64,000 nt of DNA, taken from NCBI RefSeq assembly GCF_040833985.1, contig NZ_CP162139.1, positions 2,562,001 through 2,626,000 on the forward strand, in the 5' to 3' direction. The position numbers were made by a program, and so were the translations under genes. The notes below the pieces were generated by a model. The model was not told the DNA's origin. It was given only the letters and a program-made list of their open reading frames with translations, and searched no databases. Below are positions 17,145 to 26,111 of this stretch, one piece after another (positions within the stretch are counted from its first letter, which is position 1; every line of letters begins with the position of its first letter). This DNA comes from Leptospira sp. WS4.C2 (lineage in GTDB: Bacteria > Spirochaetota > Leptospiria > Leptospirales > Leptospiraceae).

Positions 17145-18890
17145 CTACAAACCTCCGAAGTCACCCAAAATGAGCAGTGAAAAAATGAAGATCAGAAACA
17201 TAGAAGAGATCGCCAGGTATTTACTGACGTCTTCTTCTTTGGGATGATTTGTCGCTGACATAAATCTCGTACCCAACCTAAAAACGGAAGTAATTCCCCT
17301 GATGAGAAAGGAATCGACTTTTGATTCGCCGGTTTTATTTAAAAAATAGCGACCAAGCGAATTCCTTAATGGCAGAGAAAATACAGAGGTCGGTATGGAA
17401 AGTTCATGACCGCTGTAACCTCCTCCACAATCCCAGTTTTTGGTCTTTGGTTTTCCGTATCTTTTTAATTGATAATGATCATACAAACGGAATATAAATA
17501 CAGCCCCAATCGTCACATAGGATACGAATGCTAAAGTCCAAAACCAATCCACAAGTTGCGGATCAACAAAAGGACTCAACATTGGTAAACGAACAAAGTA
17601 AGGCAAAACTAAAGGAAAGATAAAAATCACTAAAGCTAAACTAAACAAAGAAATGGTGACCCATCTTCTCTTTTGCAAGCTAAACGGTTGGATATTGATG
17701 TCTTTACCTGGTGTAGACAAAAACAAACTCATAAACAATTTGATATGAGTGAATCCACCGAGAACAATTCCAAAGAAGATGAAGATCATGGAAGGCAAAA
17801 GAAAAACCGAACGACCAATGGGCATATCCAAGATGCGAGCATTCAGATAAAAGTATGTTGCTTCGGAAACAAATCCAAGAGTCCCAGGAAGGACCGCATA
17901 ACTAAAAGTACCTGCTCCAACTAACAGGGGAGAGATCCCGAGTAATCTACCAATCCCTTTTAGCTCATCACTGGAACTTGAATTTTTGAGCCTTGCCACC
18001 ATGCCAATTGAGAACAATTGAAATGTTTTTGAGAAGGAATGATGAAATAAACTTAGGAAAAATAAAATTCGGAATGAATTACTGAGATTCATGAGTTCAT
18101 AGTCAACGGAAAATTGGAACATACCTGCTATGATTAAACATAACCAGAGAAAGTTAATTGATTCAACGGAACTATAAGCCAATGATATTTTTGGATCTTT
18201 GTGAAAAAAACTGGTGATGCCACCAAAGAAAATTCCAAGCGCAGCCAGAGGAAACAAAACCTGATAAATGATAGGATCCAATTGGTTTGGAAGGACATAT
18301 CTATAAAAAAGTAATAATGGAAATACTTCCAAAACTCCGGCAAAGGCACCAAGAGCATGGGATGGCCCTCCTTCATTTACTTTCGGGATCCACAAATGAA
18401 AGCCGGAAAATCCTGATTTAATTAGCAGACCCACAAGAAGTAAAATGATACCCACATTGTCGCCATCGGGTAACATCACCCAGGCGGACAAAAATAAGGC
18501 AGAAATTCCAGATGCCAAAAGTAAGGAACCCAAACTTTCAATTTGTTTTTTCCCAAACTCTGTTCCAGAATAAATCAGAATGGTGGAAAAGGATGTCACC
18601 TCCAAAGCTATCGGAAGGATAAGCGACTTACCGGACAAATAACAAACACCAAGAGCAGACCAAAAGATGATATAACCAATGGTGACTTTGTTTTTTTCCT
18701 TTGGTTCATAGGACTGAACCAACATAAAGGATGAAAAACCGATATATGCCTGAATGACAAGACCAACCAAAATGGGAAAATCCACAGACAAAACATCATA
18801 ATTAGAAAATAAGAATATAGCAAGCGGCGAAAGCGCAGATATACCAACTAAAATCGATCTGAAGATTGAAATTCTTTCATCTTCTAACAT
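17145..18890 (-). CDS. HyfB-like (NuoL-related) antiporter-type membrane subunit
   Basis: A 581-residue protein with about 14-16 helices. It shows the antiporter-family pattern: the glutamate in LPIALEVTSFST, the lysine in LLIKSGFSGFHLWIPK, followed by NEGGPSHALGAFAG. The C-terminal part carries the NWDCGGGY...PTSVFSLPL segment typical of HyfB/HycC. It is the first recognised gene of the six-gene membrane-complex operon, upstream of the HyfC-like gene. No hydrogenase maturation genes (hyp) lie nearby. Together with the HyfF-like protein it would provide at least two ion-translocating channels. Confidence 0.87.
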   Translation of the reverse strand: MLEDERISIFRSILVGISALSPLAIFLFSNYDVLSVDFPILVGLVIQAYIGFSSFMLVQSYEPKEKNKVTIGYIIFWSALGVCYLSGKSLILPIALEVTSFSTILIYSGTEFGKKQIESLGSLLLASGISALFLSAWVMLPDGDNVGIILLLVGLLIKSGFSGFHLWIPKVNEGGPSHALGAFAGVLEVFPLLLFYRYVLPNQLDPIIYQVLFPLAALGIFFGGITSFFHKDPKISLAYSSVESINFLWLCLIIAGMFQFSVDYELMNLSNSFRILFFLSLFHHSFSKTFQLFSIGMVARLKNSSSSDELKGIGRLLGISPLLVGAGTFSYAVLPGTLGFVSEATYFYLNARILDMPIGRSVFLLPSMIFIFFGIVLGGFTHIKLFMSLFLSTPGKDINIQPFSLQKRRWVTISLFSLALVIFIFPLVLPYFVRLPMLSPFVDPQLVDWFWTLAFVSYVTIGAVFIFRLYDHYQLKRYGKPKTKNWDCGGGYSGHELSIPTSVFSLPLRNSLGRYFLNKTGESKVDSFLIRGITSVFRLGTRFMSATNHPKEEDVSKYLAISSMFLIFIFSLLILGDFGGL

Positions 18891-18928
18891 AACTACCTCA
18901 AAAATTAAATTTTAAAGAAATAAGTGTG

Positions 18929-19213
18929 TTATGTAAGGTTGGGTGGTCCCCGACGATCCGGGAATTTAATGGAAATGATCGTAGGAGCAAGGGATGCTGA
19001 GATGAGAAAAGAATAAGATTGAAAGACGGAGATATATACTGGTAGAGAAGGAATATAAAGAAAGTTCTCTTCTTCCCCCGGAGGTTCTTCGAAATTTTTC
19101 TCGCAAGTGAAAATTTCTCCAGACTCGGTAAACTCCGCAACCGACGACCACGATTGTGACTTGCCGATGACTAAAACTGACATGAGTAGGATGAAAAATA
19201 TACGTGCTATCAA
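18929..19213 (-). CDS. Possible small exported protein ahead of the Ehr-like operon
   Basis: A 94-codon frame beginning at TTG, with AAGG nine bases before it. The first 20 residues look like a signal peptide (short basic start, then IFFILLMSVLVIG). The remainder contains one cysteine, an acidic EEPPGEEE stretch, a hydrophobic segment and a basic C-terminus with DRRGPP. I do not recognise the family. It ends 38 bases before the HyfB-like gene and could be the first gene of that operon. Overlapping frames in the same stretch and the TTG start keep confidence moderate. An extended frame of the divergent ABC gene would overlap it, but that extension is unlikely. Confidence 0.4.
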   Translation of the reverse strand: MIARIFFILLMSVLVIGKSQSWSSVAEFTESGEIFTCEKNFEEPPGEEENFLYIPSLPVYISVFQSYSFLISASLAPTIISIKFPDRRGPPNLT

Positions 19214-19271
19214 TCAGTTTTACCTTAATCTTGATGTTCTCGACTGTCTTATATATGGGAAGTTATTTTTC

Positions 19272-19976
19272 GTGAGCAATGAAAAAAAAGAATCAGTCTC
19301 AAAATCTGTCATCCAAGTGCAACATATAAACAAAACCTTTCACCAAGGTGAGATCACCTTCCCTGTTTTGAATGACATCTCATTTGAAATCGCAGAGAAA
19401 CAACTTGTGACCTTGATGGGACCTTCAGGTAGCGGGAAATCAACGTTACTCAACATTCTCTCAGCAATTGAATCAGCAGATTCAGGACAAATCAATGTAT
19501 TTGGACACCGACTCTCTGGCGCCAGTGAAAAAGAACTTACTATTTACAGACGAAAAACAATTGGGATCGTCTTCCAATTTTTTCACCTTTTCCCCTATCT
19601 TTCCGCGATGGAGAATGTTTCTTTACCTTTATATCTTTCCGGTATCTCAAAATCCATTGCGCAATCCAAGGCCAAGGAAGCACTTTCTCTCGTTGGCTTA
19701 AATCACAGACTGGAATTTACTCCCAAAGAAATGTCTGGAGGAGAAAAACAACGAGTTTCGATTGCAAGAGCTATCGTTCACCAACCGAAATTAATACTTG
19801 CTGATGAACCAACGGGAAACCTAGATTCAGGGTCTTCCGAAATGATCATGAATTTATTCAAACGATGTGTCAGTGACTTGGATATATCTGTATTTCTTGT
19901 TACCCACAACGAACAAATTGGAGAATCCGGAGACATTAACTTACGAATGTTAGATGGTAAAATTCAGACTATATGA
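19272..19976 (+). CDS. ABC transporter ATP-binding protein, LolD/MacB type
   Basis: A 234-residue ATPase with Walker A (GPSGSGKST), the ABC signature (MSGGEKQRV), Walker B (LILADEPTGNLDSGS) and the switch histidine (VFLVTHNE). These features, with the FtsX-type partner, place it in the LolD/MacB/FtsE group that drives mechanotransmission rather than solute import. GTG 19272 is taken as start because GGGAAG lies nine bases before it and the protein then has the usual length; a frame extending to 19107 has no support and overlaps the opposite gene. It overlaps the permease by four bases (ATGA). Confidence 0.9.
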   Translation: MSNEKKESVSKSVIQVQHINKTFHQGEITFPVLNDISFEIAEKQLVTLMGPSGSGKSTLLNILSAIESADSGQINVFGHRLSGASEKELTIYRRKTIGIVFQFFHLFPYLSAMENVSLPLYLSGISKSIAQSKAKEALSLVGLNHRLEFTPKEMSGGEKQRVSIARAIVHQPKLILADEPTGNLDSGSSEMIMNLFKRCVSDLDISVFLVTHNEQIGESGDINLRMLDGKIQTI

Positions 19977-22444
19977 AATTTGTTTATTATTTCTTTATAT
20001 TCGGATATTTCAAAGATCATCTTCCTAAAATACTTTTCTCAGTTTTTGGGATTAGCTTAGGAATTGCCTTATTCATAAGCACACAGATCAATGCCTGGAG
20101 GGCCGAACAAAGTGTTCTCGACCAAATGATAGGTTATTCTTCTGAAAAATTTATTGGACGGTATGTAACAAACAATCAAAACCAAGGTGCAAATGACAGT
20201 TTTCTAAAAACCGTTGAAGACAATACATCGGAAAACATTAGATTAGAACCGGAACTTCAAACCACAGGCACTTTTAGCTTAACCAAAAATCAAATACAAA
20301 GCATTCCCATTATCGGAAAAGATATTCTATTATCTTCACAGAGATTACCACAACCTAATCGTGGAGAAATCGCAAAAAAGAGGATCCCAAAATATTTTAT
20401 AAGCCAAGCTCTTGCTGACAAACTGCAAATAGAAAAAAATAACCAGTCTTTATCAATCTGCGAAAAAGATATTTTGATACGACAAGAAGAGTTTCATATT
20501 TTACCAGTAGAAGGAATCTTTCTGGTAATGGATCTTATAAGACTTCAAACCATTTGTAATCAACAAAATCAAATTACTTCGATATGGTTAATCCAGGATG
20601 AAAACTCTAACACACACCTGACAATAAATAATATCCAGTCTGAGGAATGGACTTACGAATCAAAAAATCAAATTTCAGAACGAGCCGGAGTAACCCTAGG
20701 TTCTTTAAAGATAAACCTAACTATTGTTTCCCTAGTCTCCGTACTAATTTCATTTTTTATGGTCTCCAATATGTTCACGGGATTGTATCTATCGAGAAAA
20801 CGTGAATTTGGAATTCTGCTGTCGATCGGATCCAGCAAAATCAATAATTTCATGTTATTTTTAACCCAGGCGATCGTCATTGGAGCGTTGGGAGGAGTTG
20901 TTGGCATAATATTTGGTGTATTCATTGCCAACACAAACTCTCTAACAACCGTTAACACAATTACTGACATCAACCAAATACGCGCTTACCGTTACATTCC
21001 AGTATCCATTATAGTTTCAGGATTTTTTATATCCGTTCTTGGATCCATATTAGCATCGATTTATAATTCCTATAAAACCTTCAAAATACTTCCGATTGAT
21101 CTGATAAGAGAAAGGGATGCGGCAGTGGAAGATTCTTTTCTTGGATTTTCTTATCGAAAAACCTTTATTCTTTCAATTCTATTTATAATCACGGGAATTG
21201 TTATTGGTCTTATTAGTCTTGCTAAACAAATATTACCGGGCATGTTAGGCGTTGGATTTGTCATTATGGGATTTGTTGTATTCAATTTTTTAAGTATCCC
21301 TTATTTGGTTCACTTAGTTTACAAAATCATATCGAAATTTCATACTTCTCCGACTGTCGAAATAGGATTAAAAGAAATACAAATCGAACCCTGGAAACAC
21401 GGACTGACTGCTTCAACAATCATGTTATCGACATCTCTTGTTCTCACTTTAACAAGTTTAACCGATAGTTACGAAAGATCGTTAATCGGATGGGTAGACG
21501 AAGAAAATAAATCGGACTACTCCCTGATTAACGAAAAAAAGTTAAACTCAGGAGAACCTGGTGTTCCGGTTTCACTTTTTCAAACCATGGCCTTGGATCC
21601 AAATTTTTCCTCGGTCGAGCCCTTTTATATAGATTCCAAATTTATTGTGAATGGGAGATACTACACCTTACATGTATTTAACTTTCCAAGTAAGTATAAC
21701 AAAAACGAATTAATCGTTTCGAAGAATTTATGTTTCTTAGATCAGATTTGTAAAGGAGATGGAATCACCATCAATACAGAATTAAACTCCCATGTTTCAA
21801 TAAGAATTCAGGACGAAAAAGACCATTTTTTCTCAGAAAGAGGGACTATCATGATGGATTATTCCTACTTCCAGAAAAATTTTAAAGTTAAATATTTAAA
21901 TTCGATAAGAATATCCAAAAATAAAAACATTTCAGAATCAGAAACGATAAATCTACTACAAACAATAACAAAGAAATTTGATTTAAAGTATATAAATCAA
22001 GTCGAGTTAAAGAAATTGTATTTAGATGGAATGAACCAAGTGTTTTCTATATTAGATACACTAAAAGTTTCGGCACTGATCATTTCCATCCTCGCCCTTA
22101 CCACATCCTTAGTATACTTCATAAGAGAAAAAGCGCAGCTTCTAGCGGGACTAAAAGCGATAGGAATGGATTCTTTACAAATGTTCCAAATGGTTTATAG
22201 TCAGGCATTGTTTCTTGTTTCGTTTGGCATTGTTTCTGGAATCCTAAACAGCCTTATATTATCACCAATTGTTATTTTTGGAATCAATCGAAATGCTTTT
22301 GGGTGGATACTTAATTTCCAATATCCGATCGCTCTTGTAGTAAAACTCCCGATAATCATCCCGGTAATTACATTTTTTATTTGTCTTATCCCATTCTATT
22401 CCCTAAAACAAATGAAAATTTCGAAAGAATTGAAATATGAATAA
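19973..22444 (+). CDS. FtsX/LolE-type ABC transporter permease
   Basis: An 823-residue permease with two FtsX domains. Helix 1 (residues about 18-40) is followed by a roughly 200-residue extracytoplasmic domain, three helices (about 245-375), a further block of helices (about 390-460), a second extracytoplasmic domain (about 500-690) and three terminal helices. This ten-helix, two-module form is typical of permeases acting with a LolD-like ATPase in lipoprotein, peptide or cell-wall-hydrolase control. The cargo cannot be predicted. The coding sequence is visibly richer in A/T than the surrounding genes, as is the next gene. Confidence 0.85.
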   Translation: MKFVYYFFIFGYFKDHLPKILFSVFGISLGIALFISTQINAWRAEQSVLDQMIGYSSEKFIGRYVTNNQNQGANDSFLKTVEDNTSENIRLEPELQTTGTFSLTKNQIQSIPIIGKDILLSSQRLPQPNRGEIAKKRIPKYFISQALADKLQIEKNNQSLSICEKDILIRQEEFHILPVEGIFLVMDLIRLQTICNQQNQITSIWLIQDENSNTHLTINNIQSEEWTYESKNQISERAGVTLGSLKINLTIVSLVSVLISFFMVSNMFTGLYLSRKREFGILLSIGSSKINNFMLFLTQAIVIGALGGVVGIIFGVFIANTNSLTTVNTITDINQIRAYRYIPVSIIVSGFFISVLGSILASIYNSYKTFKILPIDLIRERDAAVEDSFLGFSYRKTFILSILFIITGIVIGLISLAKQILPGMLGVGFVIMGFVVFNFLSIPYLVHLVYKIISKFHTSPTVEIGLKEIQIEPWKHGLTASTIMLSTSLVLTLTSLTDSYERSLIGWVDEENKSDYSLINEKKLNSGEPGVPVSLFQTMALDPNFSSVEPFYIDSKFIVNGRYYTLHVFNFPSKYNKNELIVSKNLCFLDQICKGDGITINTELNSHVSIRIQDEKDHFFSERGTIMMDYSYFQKNFKVKYLNSIRISKNKNISESETINLLQTITKKFDLKYINQVELKKLYLDGMNQVFSILDTLKVSALIISILALTTSLVYFIREKAQLLAGLKAIGMDSLQMFQMVYSQALFLVSFGIVSGILNSLILSPIVIFGINRNAFGWILNFQYPIALVVKLPIIIPVITFFICLIPFYSLKQMKISKELKYE

Positions 22445-22481
22445 TTCTTTACCGAAAAAGTGCCACCGGTAACTTCTATAC

Positions 22482-23390
22482 ATGGCCGGAAGTATCAAAG
22501 TTTGTTTGGAACTTGCAGATATGATTCGAAAAGAAAATCTCGAATCTAGAGAAAAAATCCCTACTTCAGATACGCATTTACGGATATGGTCCTCACAACT
22601 TTCAAGATCAGAAGAAGATCTCAGAAAGCTGCTTGTAGCCCTTAGAGATAGCCATTACATTTTTATTGTATCGGTAGTTGCACCAGATCAAAATTTATTT
22701 GTTTATGGTGAGGATGCTTACGTTTTTGCTGAACCGTTCATTTTGAATGAATTGAAAAAAAATTCAGAAGAAACATTGGAAAAACTTTACGAAGCCAGTA
22801 ACTATAAAAGAAAATCTGCATTTCAAATTACAAGAGAATTGTTTCCAAAAATAAAGGAATTCAACAACACACCGCTAGGCCGCTCTATCAATGTCTCTGT
22901 AATGCTTGAAGAATTTCAGAGAATGTTGACAGCCCAAAGTTACGAATATACTGACCAATGGCGAAGAAACAAACTCCAGGAAATTTTTAAAGACGAAGTA
23001 AATGCGGCGGAAGAATTAGCGAATGCAGCGTCGGTTCGAGAACTAGATCCTACTAAACGTGCTGTAGACCAATTAAAAGAACAAGGCCCGAAAGAAAAGG
23101 TCGATCAAAATTGGGTTAAGGCAAAGGAAAATTTTTCCACTGAGTTCTTATTACGTGTCCATTTTAGAAAATATGAATTTGATGTTGTAAAAAAATTAAT
23201 CCAATCGGGCAAACTGAAAGAAGAAAAAGATATTAAATATGTTCGCGACACTCTCCAGTTAATGGAGAATAGAATGGAACAAGATAATCTCTTAAAAAGA
23301 TATTCAACGGAGATGATAGAACTTAGAAGATATGCCCAAGCAAAACTTAATTTGCTCAGACAAAGTGTCGGATCAAAACAAGAATATTAA
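22482..23390 (+). CDS. Hypothetical protein, helical, cytoplasmic
   Basis: A 302-residue protein I do not recognise. It has no signal peptide or membrane segment. Residues 1-85 alternate helix and strand (IRKENLE...LRIWSSQLSRSEEDLRKLL...DSHYIFIVSVV), compatible with a winged-helix fold. The rest is strongly charged and helical, with likely coiled coil at the C-terminus. It lies 37 bases after the permease on the same strand and probably shares its transcript, so a regulatory or accessory role to that exporter is possible but unproven. Confidence 0.6.
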   Translation: MAGSIKVCLELADMIRKENLESREKIPTSDTHLRIWSSQLSRSEEDLRKLLVALRDSHYIFIVSVVAPDQNLFVYGEDAYVFAEPFILNELKKNSEETLEKLYEASNYKRKSAFQITRELFPKIKEFNNTPLGRSINVSVMLEEFQRMLTAQSYEYTDQWRRNKLQEIFKDEVNAAEELANAASVRELDPTKRAVDQLKEQGPKEKVDQNWVKAKENFSTEFLLRVHFRKYEFDVVKKLIQSGKLKEEKDIKYVRDTLQLMENRMEQDNLLKRYSTEMIELRRYAQAKLNLLRQSVGSKQEY

Positions 23391-23392
23391 AT

Positions 23393-24148
23393 TTAGTTTT
23401 TAAGCCAACCAGACTTATCTAACTGAATATAAACCTGAAAGAAAAACACCACCAAACTGATAAAAATCATTCTCCTTTTCAGGGAAAACTGGCTTATCGT
23501 ATGGTTCTGCTTTTCTGGTAAATACAGAAGATAAATGATTAAATTTATATTAAAAAACAAACCTAAAAATTCATTAGATAGGATTGGAAATTTTTCTCTG
23601 ATTGCAGGTGTATAGGTTGCAACTAAAACCAAAATACTAGGAAAAAAGTAAATTGGTGTTTTCAAAGTCCATAATCTATCCTCAGTGAGATCGGTGATTC
23701 TTTTAAGTCCCGTTTCTTTTTCCAGAAATGCAACAAGTTCTTCCTGCAATTCAATGTTCACAATGGGATGAATCTTTTCTTTTGTTTCCAACACAACGCG
23801 ATCGTATCCGCGAAATTTATCAGCAGTGATTTGTTCTAAGTCTTTAATGCGGATGGTTGCACAATTTCCATTGGAGTCAAATTGTTTGAGTGATCCACCT
23901 TCAATTTCAATTCTTCCCGATGATAAAATTTCTATTTGTTTTAGATAATTTTTTCTTAAAAACCAAAAAAACAAAGCTAACAATGGGAGAAAAATTGTAA
24001 AAAACTGCATCCTTCCTGCTTGGGGGATCTGCAAACTGTTATACACAACAAAAACAATAAACAGCGAAATGACTGCCCAGGTTCTTTTTAATAATTTATT
24101 CCTAAATAAACTTACATCATATAGAAATGTTTTTTTTATACTCATCAA
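23393..24148 (-). CDS. Membrane protein with central PH-like domain, function unknown
   Basis: A 251-residue protein: two helices (about 25-65), a soluble stretch of about 90 residues rich in beta strand (ILSSGRIEIEGGSLKQF..., IRIKDLEQITADKFRGYDRV) that resembles bacterial PH-like domains, then two or three more helices. I cannot name a family with certainty. The ATG overlaps the pyrE stop by four bases (ATGA), so it is translated together with pyrE. Its end lies two bases from the end of the convergent unknown gene, leaving no room for a separate terminator. Confidence 0.6.
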   Translation of the reverse strand: MMSIKKTFLYDVSLFRNKLLKRTWAVISLFIVFVVYNSLQIPQAGRMQFFTIFLPLLALFFWFLRKNYLKQIEILSSGRIEIEGGSLKQFDSNGNCATIRIKDLEQITADKFRGYDRVVLETKEKIHPIVNIELQEELVAFLEKETGLKRITDLTEDRLWTLKTPIYFFPSILVLVATYTPAIREKFPILSNEFLGLFFNINLIIYLLYLPEKQNHTISQFSLKRRMIFISLVVFFFQVYIQLDKSGWLKN

Positions 24149-24702
24149 AAAAACTCACTTTTGCGAAATATAGATTCCATCTGGATACCTGACTTTTCTA
24201 AGTTCTCTGCACCACCCTCTTCCCGATTCAAAATGCAGATTCCTTTAGTAACAGAAATACCAGCCTCTCTTAAAACTTGGACTGCCTTTAGAGTGGATCC
24301 ACCGGTAGTAATTACGTCATCTACAACCAAACAAGATTTTATCTCTTTCCAAAAACCCTCAATTTGTTGGCCAGTCCCATGTCCTTTTGCTTCCTTTCTG
24401 ACAACTAACGGATAAATGAGTTTCCCTTTTCTTTGGTAAGACAATGCAATCGAGTAAGCTAAAGGATCGGCTCCCAGTGTGAGTCCTCCCACTGCTTGGA
24501 ATTCGATTCCCATCTTAGGAATGATTTCTTCTACAAAACACTCCGCAAGGACAGCAAGCCTTTCCGGATGCAGTGTGATCTCTTTACAATTAAAATAGTG
24601 ATGGGATTCGAGTCCACTTGCCAATCGGAAGGGGGCTTCTGAATAGCGGTAGACATAAGATTTCATCCAGTTGAATAGTTGGTCGCGGTAAGTTTGGGAC
24701 AT
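24145..24702 (-). CDS. pyrE: Orotate phosphoribosyltransferase
   Basis: A 185-residue enzyme of pyrimidine synthesis that joins orotate and PRPP to form orotidine 5'-monophosphate. The PRPP-binding loop LVVDDVITTGGS is at residues 125-136. The catalytic loop with RKEAKGHGTG (102-111) and the N-terminal FRLASGLESHHYFNCKE substrate region also match. It is slightly shorter than E. coli PyrE. The gene precedes the PH-like membrane protein, with which it overlaps. Two strong hairpins lie between it and the upstream peroxidase gene. Confidence 0.92.
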   Translation of the reverse strand: MSQTYRDQLFNWMKSYVYRYSEAPFRLASGLESHHYFNCKEITLHPERLAVLAECFVEEIIPKMGIEFQAVGGLTLGADPLAYSIALSYQRKGKLIYPLVVRKEAKGHGTGQQIEGFWKEIKSCLVVDDVITTGGSTLKAVQVLREAGISVTKGICILNREEGGAENLEKSGIQMESIFRKSEFF

Positions 24703-24765
24703 AGTCTAATTCTTCTGTCAATTGCGACCCGGAAAGTATATTTTTATCTTGTAGGGATTAATTGA

Positions 24766-24829
24766 ACCACACTTGAGTTCGTGTGGTGGGACTCCTTGGA
24801 TCGCCAAAGTTTCAGACAGGATCCAAGGA
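24766..24829. terminator. Two tandem hairpins between the peroxidase gene and pyrE
   Basis: TCCTTGGATC (24793-24802) pairs with GATCCAAGGA (24820-24829) as a perfect 10-base stem, and ACCACAC (24766-24772) pairs with GTGTGGT (24781-24787). On the minus strand the first stem follows the peroxidase stop at once, so it is probably its terminator, although no long T tract follows. The second could belong to a pyrE leader. Both strands can fold. Confidence 0.5.
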
Positions 24830-24852
24830 TATTCTAAATTAAGAGAAGAGCG

Positions 24853-25839
24853 TTAATCTACTCGAGTTTTGTCTGATAAACTGCCAAGGAAGAGAACAAT
24901 TTTATTTGTTTCTTCATCGGAAAGATTCATACCTAACTGGTGATACGCCATCTTTTTTACGGCTTCGTCCAAAGTTTTTACTTGGCCATCATGGAAGTAT
25001 GGTCCAGTTAAAGCGATGTTTCTTAGGCTCGGTACTTTAAAGGAAAATTTATCTTCTGCTTTTTTTGTTACATTATACAACCCAAGATCAGAGGTTTTAT
25101 ATTCATTTACCACGCCAATCTTTCTGAAAGAATTTCCGCCAAGTAAATTACCTGAATGGCAAGAAGTACAACCTGCTGAAATAAAACTTTTAAAACCTTC
25201 TTGTTCTTCTTTCGAAATGGCTTTGTAATCCCCATTGATAAAATCATCAAAACGAGAGGAAGTCACAAGTGTTCTTTCAAATGCTGCAATGGCTCCCGCT
25301 AAGTTCTCGTAAGTCACTGGAGTTTTGTCATTCGGATAGGCTTCTGCAAATAATGCAGGATAGTTGGTATCCTCGTTGATCCGTTTTAGAACTTCTTTCT
25401 CTGATGGCATGGCCATCTCCACTGGATTGAGAATTGGTCCTTTTGCTTGTGCTTTTAAATCAGCAGCACGTCCGTCCCAAAATTGAACAAAATGAAATCC
25501 CGCATTAAGAACAGTTGGTGAATTTCTATCACCATTTTTACCGAATGCACCTGGTGAAGTCGGAAGATTGTCCACACCACCGCCTTTCCCTTCCACATTG
25601 TGGCAGGAATTGCATGATTGTGTTTCATTTAGAGAAAGTTTTTTCTCGAAATAGAGCTTTTTACCAAGGGAAATAAGATCCTGAGTGTCGTTTTCGGAAC
25701 CAGGCATTTTCGCAGGTAAGGCACCAATGATTTGTTTTGCTTTCAATTGCAAATCTTTGGTCTCCGCAGTGGGTCCACAATTGGCAAGAAACAAGAATAG
25801 AATTGAGAGGAGAAAAGGTGTAAATATTTGTTTGAGCAT
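24853..25839 (-). CDS. Dihaem cytochrome c peroxidase, lipoprotein
   Basis: A 328-residue protein of the bacterial CcpA/MauG family. Two c-type haem sites are visible: CNSCH (76-80) and CTSCH (224-228). The signal peptide ends in a lipobox (LANC, Cys21), so it should be anchored at the periplasmic face of a membrane. Enzymes of this type reduce hydrogen peroxide with electrons from small cytochromes. Segments such as RNSPTVLNAG and VPSLRNIALTGPYFHDG are conserved in the family. It probably forms its own transcription unit. Confidence 0.92.
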   Translation of the reverse strand: MLKQIFTPFLLSILFLFLANCGPTAETKDLQLKAKQIIGALPAKMPGSENDTQDLISLGKKLYFEKKLSLNETQSCNSCHNVEGKGGGVDNLPTSPGAFGKNGDRNSPTVLNAGFHFVQFWDGRAADLKAQAKGPILNPVEMAMPSEKEVLKRINEDTNYPALFAEAYPNDKTPVTYENLAGAIAAFERTLVTSSRFDDFINGDYKAISKEEQEGFKSFISAGCTSCHSGNLLGGNSFRKIGVVNEYKTSDLGLYNVTKKAEDKFSFKVPSLRNIALTGPYFHDGQVKTLDEAVKKMAYHQLGMNLSDEETNKIVLFLGSLSDKTRVD

Positions 25840-26064
25840 ACCAATCGAATACTTCTAAAATTCATCTGAAATCTGCAAGTTGGAAAAAAATATAATTAGT
25901 CTAAGCTTAGAATCAATTTCATTGTATCTAAACTAATCAATTTGAACGGTTCTAAACCGATTCCTAGAAACGGATCGATTCGTGAATCAACAATTTGGGG
26001 CAAATGCATGTCTTCCCCATTTTATGCAAGTGACAAACTCAGAAAACTAACCCAATAGCAGTAT

Positions 26065-26080
26065 TGGCACGATTTATGCT
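26065..26080 (+). promoter_or_regulatory. Near-consensus sigma-54 promoter of the PilZ gene
   Basis: The sequence TTGGCACG-ATTT-ATGCT (from 26064) differs from the sigma-54 consensus YTGGCACG-N4-TTGCW at one base. The GG (26066-26067) and GC (26078-26079) are 12 bases apart, as required. Transcription would begin near 26091, just before AGGAG (26101-26105) and the ATG at 26112. The remaining intergenic stretch (25840-26060) is AT-rich and contains no supported gene. Confidence 0.7.
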
Positions 26081-26111
26081 TATAGATCCTGTAGACCTTT
26101 AGGAGTTGTAT

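Noticed and set aside
12199..18890. A functional H2-evolving hydrogenase-4 / formate hydrogenlyase
   Set aside because: All four [NiFe] ligand cysteines and the proximal-cluster cysteines are missing, and no hyp maturation genes are present.
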